The notes beneath the pieces are model-generated. The model did not search any database, was not told the origin of the DNA, and worked only from the letters and a program-made list of their open reading frames with translations. The position numbers were made by a program, and so were the translations under genes. A stretch of DNA of 8,788 nucleotides from Treponema sp. UBA7590 (lineage in GTDB: Bacteria > Spirochaetota > Spirochaetia > Treponematales > Treponemataceae): assembly GCA_002478955.1 (NCBI GenBank), contig DLKK01000060.1, positions 1 through 8,788 on the forward strand. The letters run 5' to 3'. Within the stretch, counting starts at the first letter, position 1, and each line of letters opens with the position of its first letter. Positions 1-7,100 of this stretch are shown here, piece after piece.

Positions 1-817
1 GCGGGCTGTAATGAATCATCGCCATTCTTTTTGAGTTTGAGTCTCTTGCAATCGTCGCGGCCTGGCTTGCCGTCATGTGTTTTTTTTCTTTTGCCTGGTC
101 AATAAGCTCATCTTCGAACATTCCCTCGCAAATCAGCAAATCAGAATTCCTGACTTCATTCGCAATGGAATCTTTGTACAAAGTGTCAGTGACAAAGCTG
201 AATTTTCGTCCTTTGCGTGGCTTTCCCATCACATCAGACGGATGAATTATTTTTCCGTTTTCGGCCGTAACATCCTGACCTTTCTGAAGTTTTCCCCACA
301 GAGGCCCGATAGGAACACCAAGTTCTGCGGCTTTTTCCGGGTTGAAAATTCCAGGTCTGTCCTCTTCCTCAAGCGTGTAGCCAACGCAAGTTTTTGTATG
401 GTCAAGCGGAAAAGCACGGATTGAAAAATCTTCCCCGCTGTGAACTACACACGGAGCGGCAATTTCCTTTACAACAATCGGATAATTTATGTACATATCA
501 AGGACTTTACGGCTTGTCTCAATATATTCTGCAATTTTTGGAGGTCCATAAATAAAAAGAGGTTCTTTTCTGTCAACTTGCGCTGAAAGCATAAGAATTC
601 CCGGAAGTCCGGTCACATGATCTGCGTGCGTGTGTGAAACAAAAATCGCGCTGATTTTTTTCCATTTCAAGTTCAATCTTCTAAGAGAAACCTGTGTTCC
701 TTCCCCTCCGTCAAAAAGAAAAAGATCACCGTCACGCCTAAGCAAGACAGATGTAAGATGACGGTAAGGCAAAGGCATCATTCCACCGCAGCCCAAAACA
801 AATGCTTCCATATTCAT
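1..817 (-). CDS. rnz: Ribonuclease Z (tRNA 3' endonuclease), partial: 3' end lies outside the window
   Basis: Read from the complement, this frame stays open from an ATG at 817 to the window's left edge, giving about 272 residues with no stop. It is a metallo-beta-lactamase-fold protein. The metal-binding motif HTHADH followed by VTGLPG lies at residues 62-73. Further along are PLDHTKTCVGY, an FVTDT Asp motif, CEGMF, and KKHMTA near the end, in the order typical of RNase Z. The segment PEKAAELGVPIGPLWGKL is the RNase Z substrate-side signature and separates it from other MBL hydrolases. The family enzyme cuts pre-tRNA 3' trailers in the cytoplasm and is usually about 300 residues, so roughly 30-40 are missing. 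A second in-frame ATG at 811 (MEAFVLG) could be the true start. Neither has a Shine-Dalgarno sequence. The frame is independent of the upstream Fem-type gene, 92 bases away. Confidence 0.9.
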   Translation of the reverse strand, partial: MNMEAFVLGCGGMMPLPYRHLTSVLLRRDGDLFLFDGGEGTQVSLRRLNLKWKKISAIFVSHTHADHVTGLPGILMLSAQVDRKEPLFIYGPPKIAEYIETSRKVLDMYINYPIVVKEIAAPCVVHSGEDFSIRAFPLDHTKTCVGYTLEEEDRPGIFNPEKAAELGVPIGPLWGKLQKGQDVTAENGKIIHPSDVMGKPRKGRKFSFVTDTLYKDSIANEVRNSDLLICEGMFEDELIDQAKEKKHMTASQAATIARDSNSKRMAMIHYSP

Positions 818-826
818 AGTAAAATG

Positions 827-855
827 ATTTTAATGGAAAACACGTTTTGTTTCTA
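827..855 (-). promoter_or_regulatory. Possible sigma-70-type promoter of rnz
   Basis: On the minus strand, TAAAAT at 832-827 matches the -10 consensus at 5 of 6 positions. TAGAAA at 855-850 matches the -35 consensus at 4 of 6, with a 17-base spacer. The predicted start point is around 820, only a few bases before the ATG at 817. The DNA is AT-rich, so a chance match is quite possible. Confidence 0.3.
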
Positions 856-882
856 CATAAACCGGATTTTTTGTTGGCATGA

Positions 883-903
883 AAAAGATAAAAATTATCT
901 TTT
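883..903 (-). terminator. Weak AT-rich hairpin after the Fem-type gene
   Basis: A perfect 9-base inverted repeat (AAAAGATAA, 3-base loop, TTATCTTTT) begins 6 bases after the stop codon at 910-912. On the minus strand it ends in a run of T. Each arm has only one G or C, so the stem is weak for an intrinsic terminator. Its position after the last gene of the metG unit and before the rnz start supports a termination or mRNA 3'-end role. That role is inferred from placement alone. Confidence 0.35.
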
Positions 904-909
904 GAAAAT

Positions 910-2070
910 TTATCTTCCGCGTATTTTTTTTAGGATTTTTTTATGCCAGAATGACCTTAAATTTTCCGCGGCAGAATATGCTTTGTAAAAAATGCCTGTT
1001 GGAATGTCAAAAGTTCCAGGACGATGGATATTTTTTCCGCCGAAACCTGTCTTGAACAGATAAAGTCCGTGCATCGGATGGTTCGGATCGTCTGTCGGCG
1101 GCATTCCGTACATATCATAATATCCGCTTCCGTAAGCTTTTGCGTCTTTCATCGCCGTCCACTGAAGCAAAAAATTCGGCATAAGATTACGTTTTTTGTT
1201 GCTTGAGCAACCGTAAAGATAGACGCTTTCTGTCTTACTGAATAATGTTATGATTGCGCCAAGAAAATCTTCCTCATGTTTCGCAATGTAAAGGCTGATT
1301 TTCGGGACATCTTTTCCGGCTTTTATCTCATCAGAACTTTTTTTGAGCAAATCCTCATAATATTTTTTTGAATGGATTGCAATTCCGTCGCGTTCCGCAG
1401 TGATTTTGTACAAATCATAAAAAATATCAAGATAATGTGAAAATTCCTGGCACTCGCCAGTTATGCAAAGAATTTCCACGCCTTTCCGCGCGCTCAGATT
1501 TATGTTGTAACGCCATTTTGCTTTCATAGAAGAAAGGATTTCTTCTTCTGGCCGCAATAAATTTATCTGTGTCGAATCCGGCGGCTGAATATCAACTTTA
1601 TTTTTTTTGATTTTCAGGCGGTCCGCAAAAGAAACAATCCTTACACCAACATTGAATTCATCGCGTTCCTCTGGCGAAGAAAATTCAATCGCCGGATCAA
1701 AGCGGATGCACAAGGTGTTTTTGGGAAGAACTTCTTTTAAAGCTCCAGCGATATCAGAAAGCATAGCGCATAATTCAATTGTCTGCTCACCGGCAGGAAC
1801 ATCCTTAAACGGAAGAGGCGGAAAAAGAGGAATATAAGCGATTGTGAAATGCAGAACACCTTTTCCAAATTCGCGTGTCAAAACAGAAACTTCCAATTTT
1901 TTTTCTGAAAGTTCATGCTTCAGCTCTGTTTCAGGAGAAAGTTTCAGCTCATATCGCGCATTTTTCCAACCGTGAGCCGCCTTAAACTCAGCCCAGAATG
2001 GAGTCTGCAAAAATGAGCCAGAATTTGTCAAAGCTGTATTTTCAATTTTTTTTACCGCAACGGAGAACAC
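910..2070 (-). CDS. FemAB-family aminoacyl-tRNA-dependent peptidoglycan bridge transferase
   Basis: A 386-residue protein of the Fem/MurM family (GNAT-like folds), which transfers an amino acid from aminoacyl-tRNA to the lipid II stem peptide in the cytoplasm. Family landmarks are FLQTPFWAEFK with GW at 20-35, and MKAKWRYNINLSARKGVEI at 182-200, the usual 'KxRxNIxxAxKxG' segment. Others are ITAERDGIAIHSKKYY at 223-238, YLYGCSS at 284-290, MPNFLLQWTAMKDAK at 297-311, and YDMYGMPP with GLYLFKTGFGG at 318-345. Length matches FemA/MurM (about 400). No signal peptide or membrane segment is seen. The start is GTG at 2070, one base after the metG stop, with GGAG 9 bases upstream inside the end of metG, so the two are probably co-transcribed and translationally coupled. 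The amino acid donated cannot be told from sequence. It could be a single-residue (MurM/FemX-like) or another Fem-like transferase. Confidence 0.85.
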   Translation of the reverse strand: MFSVAVKKIENTALTNSGSFLQTPFWAEFKAAHGWKNARYELKLSPETELKHELSEKKLEVSVLTREFGKGVLHFTIAYIPLFPPLPFKDVPAGEQTIELCAMLSDIAGALKEVLPKNTLCIRFDPAIEFSSPEERDEFNVGVRIVSFADRLKIKKNKVDIQPPDSTQINLLRPEEEILSSMKAKWRYNINLSARKGVEILCITGECQEFSHYLDIFYDLYKITAERDGIAIHSKKYYEDLLKKSSDEIKAGKDVPKISLYIAKHEEDFLGAIITLFSKTESVYLYGCSSNKKRNLMPNFLLQWTAMKDAKAYGSGYYDMYGMPPTDDPNHPMHGLYLFKTGFGGKNIHRPGTFDIPTGIFYKAYSAAENLRSFWHKKILKKIRGR

Positions 2071-2071
2071 T

Positions 2072-4390
2072 TTAGTTTACTCCGCCGTTTTCTGTAAATT
2101 CTGTAGAAATAACCTTTCCGTCCGCAGTAAGTTTTTTTCCACCGATTTCAACATTTTTATCCACAACATTGATTGCAATCTGGAAGAACACATCCGCAGA
2201 AATTTCAGCAGGCTTTTCAGCGTTCACATCGTCTCCTTCAAGGATGACTTTTGTTCCAGGAGCAGCCCAAGGAGCCGTAAGCGGTTCAACGCAATCTTTT
2301 CCTTCCTGATTTTTATAGTCTGCAGCCAAAAGCATTCCTCGGCTTTCAACACCGCGCATTTTTCTAGGAGCAAGATTATCCGCAATTATAACGTGTTTTC
2401 CCAGAAGTTCCGATTCTTTTAGGTAAGGAACTAGCCCAGACTGAATCACGCGGTCTGTTCCGCTTCCGTCATCAAGATGTTCAATGTAGAGTTTATCTGA
2501 ATCCGGGTTTCGTTCAACAGAAACGATTTTTGCGACTTTAAGCTGGATATTTTTTGCAAAGAACTCAGGCTGTTTATCCGCCGGAAGAACTTCTGGTTCA
2601 GATTTCTTTTCCTGTTTCTTCTGTTTTTTTTCTGCCTTGCCGCCTTCTTTTCTTTCGTTTTGAGAACCAGCAAATTTTGCGCGGAATGCAAGCATTGTTT
2701 TTTGGTCCATAGGAGTAAAATACACCGCAGTTTCGCCGATTTCAGAAAGCCCGTCAGTTTTTCCCAAGTCGTTCCAGTCAAGTCCTTCCAAAGTCTCTTT
2801 TCCAACCTGAGATTCCCTGATTGTCTTTCCGAAATAACTCATTACTTTCTGGGTATATTGAGGCATATATGGATTCATCATAATCATAAGATCTTTTATG
2901 ATGTAGCAAAGATTGAACAAAAGACTTTCCGCCTTTTCAGGTTCAGTCGTGCGCGTTTTCCACGGTTCTGTAGCCTGGAATTTCTTGTTGCAGATGTCGG
3001 CAATCTCAAACATTGTGTGGAACGCATCTTTCAGGTTTGCCCATTCAAGGTCTTCTGTAGCTTTTGCCTCAAGTTTCTTTACTTCTGTCCAAAGTTCTGT
3101 GTCAACATCAGCAGAAGGAATTTTTCCACCATAATATTTTGTAACAAAAAGCAAAGTCCGGTTCACCAAATTTCCAAGGTTTCCAATAAGCTCGCTGTTC
3201 ATTTTTTCCTGGAAATCCTTCCACGTGAACTGGAAATCCTGTTTTTCCGGTCGGTTATAGAAAATATAGAAACGCCATGCATCGGCCGGAATTCCAGATT
3301 CAATCGCATCAGTTCCAAAAACGCCGATTCCACGTGACTTGCTGAATTTTCCGTCCTCGTAGTTCAGATATTCTGTTGAGCTCATGTGATAAAGCTTTGT
3401 CCAGTCGTGTCCGGAACCAAGCAATGTGCATGGGAAAATTACTGTATGGAAAGGAATATTGTCTTTTCCTATGAACTGGAACAAATCAACATGTTCCTTG
3501 TTTTTTCCTTCCTCGCTTTCTGAAGGAAGCCACCATGATTTCCAGTCAAAAGATTTTTTTCCGGCTTTTACAAGTTCATTCGCCAGCTGTTTTGTGATTG
3601 ACATATATCCAATCGGCGCATTGAACCATACGTAGAAAACTTTGTTCTCGTAGCCTTTTTTTGGAACAGGAATTCCCCATTTCAAATCACGTGTGATTGC
3701 GCGTTCATTCAAGCCATCACGAATCCAGGCCTTTGTGATATTCACAGCATTGTCAGCCCATTTTCCTTCAACAGAAACTTTTTTCATCCATTCATCAAGT
3801 TTTCCGCTGATTTTCGGAAGATTTATGTAAAGATGTTTTGTCTCTTTTACTTCCGGTGTGCTTCCGCAGGTTGAACATCTTGGCTGCTTAAGCTCAATAG
3901 GGTCAAGCAAAGAACCACATTTGTCGCACTGGTCTCCACGGGCATCCTCATACCCGCATTTAGGGCAGACACCGTGCACAAATCTGTCCGCAAGGAACAT
4001 ATTGCAGTGGTTGCAAAAAAGCTGATTGTTCGTATGTTCTGTAATCAGACCGTTTTTATCAAGGTCATTGAACAAATCCTGTGTGATTTCAGTACATTCT
4101 TCATTTGATGTGCGGCCGAATTTATCAAAATTGATATGAAACCAGTCGTATATTTTTGTGTGCTCATTGTAATAATAATCACAAAGTTCGCGTGGAGATT
4201 TTTTTTCTTCAAGAGCTTTTGTTTCTGTTGCAGTTCCGTATTCATCTGTGCCGCAGATATAAAGTGTGTTATAGCCACGGTTCCGGCAAAAACGGGCAAA
4301 TACATCACCAGAAAGCATCTGTATAAGATTTCCAAGGTGAGGAATATTATTTACATAAGGTAAAGCGGATGTTATTAATCTTCTGTTCAT
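2072..4390 (-). CDS. metG: Methionyl-tRNA synthetase with C-terminal tRNA-binding domain
   Basis: 772 residues; charges tRNA-Met (elongator and initiator) in the cytoplasm. The class I signatures are PYVNNIPHLGN (HIGH variant, HLGN at 18-21) and KFSKS at 348-352. The connective-peptide insertion carries four CxxC pairs (C126/129, C142/145, C155/158, C172/175), so it is the two-zinc-knuckle long form. The anticodon-binding helical domain includes NLGNLVNR at 404-411. A Lys/Glu-rich linker at about 579-600 leads to an EMAPII/Trbp111-like OB-fold at about 608-720 (KVAKI, NPDSDKLYIE, SGLVPYL, ADNLAPRKMRGVESRGMLLAA), which dimerises the enzyme and binds tRNA in the family. About 50 further residues after that domain make a charged tail that I do not recognise. 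The ATG has no Shine-Dalgarno sequence; a strong promoter abuts it. The Fem-type gene follows after one base. Confidence 0.97.
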   Translation of the reverse strand: MNRRLITSALPYVNNIPHLGNLIQMLSGDVFARFCRNRGYNTLYICGTDEYGTATETKALEEKKSPRELCDYYYNEHTKIYDWFHINFDKFGRTSNEECTEITQDLFNDLDKNGLITEHTNNQLFCNHCNMFLADRFVHGVCPKCGYEDARGDQCDKCGSLLDPIELKQPRCSTCGSTPEVKETKHLYINLPKISGKLDEWMKKVSVEGKWADNAVNITKAWIRDGLNERAITRDLKWGIPVPKKGYENKVFYVWFNAPIGYMSITKQLANELVKAGKKSFDWKSWWLPSESEEGKNKEHVDLFQFIGKDNIPFHTVIFPCTLLGSGHDWTKLYHMSSTEYLNYEDGKFSKSRGIGVFGTDAIESGIPADAWRFYIFYNRPEKQDFQFTWKDFQEKMNSELIGNLGNLVNRTLLFVTKYYGGKIPSADVDTELWTEVKKLEAKATEDLEWANLKDAFHTMFEIADICNKKFQATEPWKTRTTEPEKAESLLFNLCYIIKDLMIMMNPYMPQYTQKVMSYFGKTIRESQVGKETLEGLDWNDLGKTDGLSEIGETAVYFTPMDQKTMLAFRAKFAGSQNERKEGGKAEKKQKKQEKKSEPEVLPADKQPEFFAKNIQLKVAKIVSVERNPDSDKLYIEHLDDGSGTDRVIQSGLVPYLKESELLGKHVIIADNLAPRKMRGVESRGMLLAADYKNQEGKDCVEPLTAPWAAPGTKVILEGDDVNAEKPAEISADVFFQIAINVVDKNVEIGGKKLTADGKVISTEFTENGGVN
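2080..2083 (-). promoter_or_regulatory. Shine-Dalgarno site deciding the GTG start of the Fem-type gene
   Basis: GGAG lies 9 bases before the GTG at 2070, within the last codons of metG (Gly-Val). No ATG in frame gives a better N-terminus, since the FLQTPFW landmark sits at residue 20, as expected for the family. This supports initiation at GTG by ribosomes that have just terminated on metG. Confidence 0.6.
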
Positions 4391-4397
4391 AAAGAAG

Positions 4398-4427
4398 ATT
4401 ATAAGATTTTTTGCGTATTCTAGTCAA
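4398..4427 (-). promoter_or_regulatory. Strong sigma-70-type promoter of metG, placed for a leaderless transcript
   Basis: On the minus strand the -35 box is TTGACT (4427-4422, 5 of 6 matches) and the -10 box is a perfect TATAAT (4403-4398), with an 18-base spacer. A T-rich stretch precedes the -35. Only 7 bases (CTTCTTT) separate the -10 from the metG ATG at 4390. A start point 6-8 bases past the -10 would therefore fall on the ATG or next to it. No Shine-Dalgarno sequence fits in this space. Confidence 0.75.
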
Positions 4428-4442
4428 ATCAGAAAAAATTAT

Positions 4443-6467
4443 TTACCTTGATTTTGGATGATTTTCAGTTTTTCCTGTTTTTTTCTGTTGGCTGAAAATG
4501 CTGAAATTTATGGTTTTTTCCATTTCCATTCCAGGGGCAAGAATTATGTCCCAGAACATTGTATCCGCAAAAGTCATTCCGGCTGGAACAAGCTCGCCAG
4601 TTGTGTATTCAGGACGTTTAAATACAATCGGATTAAAGGACATTCCGCAGGATTCATTCGGTTCAAATACAAAAGTGATATTGTTGTCCGTGTCAGTGAC
4701 CCAGATTCCTTCAACATCGCTGAGTTTTCCAGAATCATTCAGCTCATGAGATGAAGTCTTTGTGTTGATTTCCTGCTTTTTTCCGTCCGAGACAATATCA
4801 AGGCTGAAAGCGTTAAAATCTTTCGCATTGAAATTTGTCTGTGCAAAACTTGACTCAACTGCGAATTTTGCATTTAAAATCTCATTGCTTTCATTCTTCA
4901 AAATATATTGAATCATCATTCCGCTTGAATAGCAGACATATTTTTTTCTGAGCGAAATTTTCTGCCGGCCCTGGAAAGTCGCCTCAGCCAGAAACTGAAC
5001 TTCTTTATGCTGCGAGGAATAATTCAGCTCAGAATAAATGTACTTTGAAAAAATTCCGTTTCCAGAAGGTTTATTCTGAAGATAAGCGTTGAATTCATCA
5101 TCCGTAAAAATGTGATCGATAAAAAGCCCGCGCTCGTAATTGTCGTTGTAGCCTTCAAAATCTTTTACGCAGTTCAAGTTATCTGCAAAGTTCCCGGAAT
5201 TCTGAAGCACATCCAGTTCCCGTATTGCTCCGCCACCAAGACTGATTACTGCGAAATAATTGTTCATCCGGCAGATATATTCATTCAGGCCATCGCCAGT
5301 ATAATCGTAAGAGGCAAACGATTCCTTGAAATCTCCGCACTGACGCACAATTTTTTCCGCTTCCGTAAGTTTTTTGTACGCCTGCTGCCTGTATGTGGCG
5401 CTTACAAACGCACCTTTCGAGGTACAGATAAAACCATCCCCATTCTGCGCTTCCCAGAGTTTTTCACGCGCTGACATTTTTCTTAATTTATCACCGTGGC
5501 TCTGATTAACAAGCATACTTACATAAAGCATCCGGTCATAGAGAGCCCGGCTCTGCGGATAAATCTGAAAAAAATCATAAATTGAGACAGGATAATGTCC
5601 GTCGGTTTTTACAGACTGATAAGGTTTGATTCCCCACTGCCCGACTTCTTTGCTCATTCCAGAAGCTATATACACAGGAATTCTAAGTTTTGCCTCTTTC
5701 ACCAGTGTAAGTGGCGTCGCAAAATCAAAAACCTCATTTTTTTCGCTTACGGCCCTGCAAAGTTTTTCAAGATAACCGCTTCTTAACAGACTTTGGAATT
5801 CCTCATGCGTAAATTGGATATTAATTCCCTTCACGCAATCCTGAATCGGCTTTGCAGTATTTTTAGAGGCTTTTGTAACCTTCTTTAAAATATCATTAAG
5901 ATAATCTTTTGCGTCATCCTGAATTTCAGGCTTGAATTCCTGGCAAAGAGGAAGAATAGAGATTGTTTTTCCTTTATCGGACATTATCAGCGGAATGAAT
6001 TTCTGTTTTTCGGACGGAACCAAAGAATCATCAAGCAGAACATAATCCATTCCGCAGTTATAAAAACATGAGACAAGCGAGTAATCCCAGATGCTTGCAC
6101 AGATATTTATTCCCCTAGGTCTTTTTCCGGTGATTGAGCGCAATGTTGAAGTAAGAAGCTCAATCTGTCCGGTTCTATCCATTGGAAAAAGAAGCGGAAA
6201 AGCCGGATCGTAGTAGCCGCCGCCAAGAATTTCAATCTGTTTCCTGGAGATAAGCTCGTGCAAAAGCTCGATAAATTCCGGATATTCCTTCTGAAGAAAA
6301 TCAATCTGCACACCATTGAATGCGAAAGACATAAAAAAATCAGGATGAGAATAAAGGAATTTTGCCGCAGGTTTATAGACATTGATGTAATCCTTCTCAA
6401 AAATTTCTTTTTGGTTCGGACCAATGCGTGAGGACTTTAAACTGTAGCAAATATGGATTCGGTTCAT
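4443..6467 (-). CDS. GH57-family 4-alpha-glucanotransferase/amylase-like protein with degenerate active site (probable pseudoenzyme)
   Basis: 674 residues, no signal peptide, so cytoplasmic. From remembered Thermococcus litoralis glucanotransferase, the alignment runs end to end. KQIEILGGGYYDP at 76-88 and MDRTGQIELL at 96-105 are in the GH57 barrel. GINICASIW at 119-127 stands where the nucleophile motif WLTERVW belongs. MDYVLLDD is at 140-147. The central domain (DUF1925-like) spans about 300-372, with FFQIYPQS, RMLYVSMLV and AREKLWEAQNGDG. DYTGDGLNEY and SLGGGAIRELD at 388-419 lead into a DUF1926-like beta domain with RGLFIDHIF at 446-454. The nucleophile Glu corresponds to Ala124, the acid/base Asp region (DDGEKF) to F219-T220-H-E-E-F, and the N-terminal HQP is lost. 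The frame is intact, so it is presumably maintained. Hydrolysis or transfer by the normal mechanism looks impossible; glucan binding or a regulatory role is a guess. It starts 21 bases after rnfB, without a Shine-Dalgarno sequence. Confidence 0.82.
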   Translation of the reverse strand: MNRIHICYSLKSSRIGPNQKEIFEKDYINVYKPAAKFLYSHPDFFMSFAFNGVQIDFLQKEYPEFIELLHELISRKQIEILGGGYYDPAFPLLFPMDRTGQIELLTSTLRSITGKRPRGINICASIWDYSLVSCFYNCGMDYVLLDDSLVPSEKQKFIPLIMSDKGKTISILPLCQEFKPEIQDDAKDYLNDILKKVTKASKNTAKPIQDCVKGINIQFTHEEFQSLLRSGYLEKLCRAVSEKNEVFDFATPLTLVKEAKLRIPVYIASGMSKEVGQWGIKPYQSVKTDGHYPVSIYDFFQIYPQSRALYDRMLYVSMLVNQSHGDKLRKMSAREKLWEAQNGDGFICTSKGAFVSATYRQQAYKKLTEAEKIVRQCGDFKESFASYDYTGDGLNEYICRMNNYFAVISLGGGAIRELDVLQNSGNFADNLNCVKDFEGYNDNYERGLFIDHIFTDDEFNAYLQNKPSGNGIFSKYIYSELNYSSQHKEVQFLAEATFQGRQKISLRKKYVCYSSGMMIQYILKNESNEILNAKFAVESSFAQTNFNAKDFNAFSLDIVSDGKKQEINTKTSSHELNDSGKLSDVEGIWVTDTDNNITFVFEPNESCGMSFNPIVFKRPEYTTGELVPAGMTFADTMFWDIILAPGMEMEKTINFSIFSQQKKTGKTENHPKSR

Positions 6468-6488
6468 TGATTTTTATATTTTTGTCTA

Positions 6489-7100
6489 TTAATGAGTTTT
6501 GTTCAACAGTTTATAGCACGATTGCCATATTTTAAACCCTTTTTTCTTGGGATAAGATAAATTTTCTGCCTTTTTGAATGAATCACAGGTTGTCAAAGGC
6601 TGTTCATTGTTTCTGCAGAGGACAAGACTTTGAGTGGACACAGGAACTAACTTTATCAGATTTTTTGGACAATAAGATACACATTTTCCGCAGCCATTAC
6701 AAAGCTCGTTTATTACAGCTGTTCCATTTTTTATGAAAATCGCCTCCTGAGTGCATACTTTTACGCAGTCACCAAGCCCAAGACATGAAAAACGGCAATC
6801 GTTCAGCGAACCGCAGGCAGAATTTATTATTGCGCAGGAATGGCCTTTTTTTGCTGAAAGATCAAGATTTCTCTTGAATTTTTTGTTGCAATTGCAAAGA
6901 ACTACAGCCTGCTCCATAACCTTGAATTTTTCATCCGGCTCGTAAAGTTTCTTGAATTTATGTTCAGTTTCAGAAACAAGCATCTCGTTTTTTATGTTCG
7001 TCTGTTTTTTTAAGGCAGGAACAAAAAATAACGCGAGAAAAACAATCATCAAAGTGACCAGAATCAGAATTGCAATCAAAACAAGAATTTTTAGCATCAC
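6489..7100 (-). CDS. rnfB: Reduced RnfB: membrane-anchored ferredoxin-like subunit of the Rnf complex
   Basis: 203 residues. One N-terminal membrane helix (about 3-28) anchors a cytoplasmic iron-sulfur domain. The RnfB core is clear: CRFSCLGLGDCVKVC at 102-116, EAIFIKNGTAVINELC, then CNGCGKCVSYCPKNLIKLVP at 134-153, enough for two 4Fe-4S clusters. An upstream Cys set (C69, C71, C89, C96) matches the 'VxxC' segment of the family. The usual 4Fe-4S domain with LPG-x-NCG-x-CG, expected after the membrane helix, is absent; residues 30-62 contain no Cys. The second C-terminal ferredoxin module is also missing, and the protein ends soon after VLCRNN. Family members are usually longer (about 260-330 in anaerobes). 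In Rnf, this subunit accepts electrons from ferredoxin. The start is GTG at 7100 overlapping the rnfA stop (GTGA), or ATG at 7097; AAAGGA lies 7 bases before the GTG. Confidence 0.85.
   Translation of the reverse strand: MMLKILVLIAILILVTLMIVFLALFFVPALKKQTNIKNEMLVSETEHKFKKLYEPDEKFKVMEQAVVLCNCNKKFKRNLDLSAKKGHSCAIINSACGSLNDCRFSCLGLGDCVKVCTQEAIFIKNGTAVINELCNGCGKCVSYCPKNLIKLVPVSTQSLVLCRNNEQPLTTCDSFKKAENLSYPKKKGFKIWQSCYKLLNKTH

Noticed and set aside
77..424. A 115-codon plus-strand open frame at the left edge
   Set aside because: It lies opposite the RNase Z gene, whose metal-binding and substrate motifs are on the minus strand.
758..988. A 76-codon plus-strand open frame spanning the gap between rnz and the Fem-type gene
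   Set aside because: It overlaps both flanking genes antisense, has no Shine-Dalgarno site and a composition typical of AT-rich noise.
2660..3337. A 225-codon plus-strand open frame opposite metG
   Set aside because: It is antisense to a conserved, motif-verified part of MetRS, is rich in Phe, Ser, Arg and Lys as expected of a shadow frame, and shows no domain or ribosome-binding site.
4428..4460. Possible hairpin with AAATCA and TGATTT arms after the GH57-like gene, as a terminator
   Set aside because: The arms are only 6 bases, AT-rich, and 17 bases apart, and the T run lies in the loop rather than after the stem.
6473..6506. TATAAA with upstream TTGAAC as a promoter for the GH57-like gene
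   Set aside because: The spacer is 22 bases, too long for a sigma-70 promoter, and hexamers at 16-18 bases match the -35 poorly.
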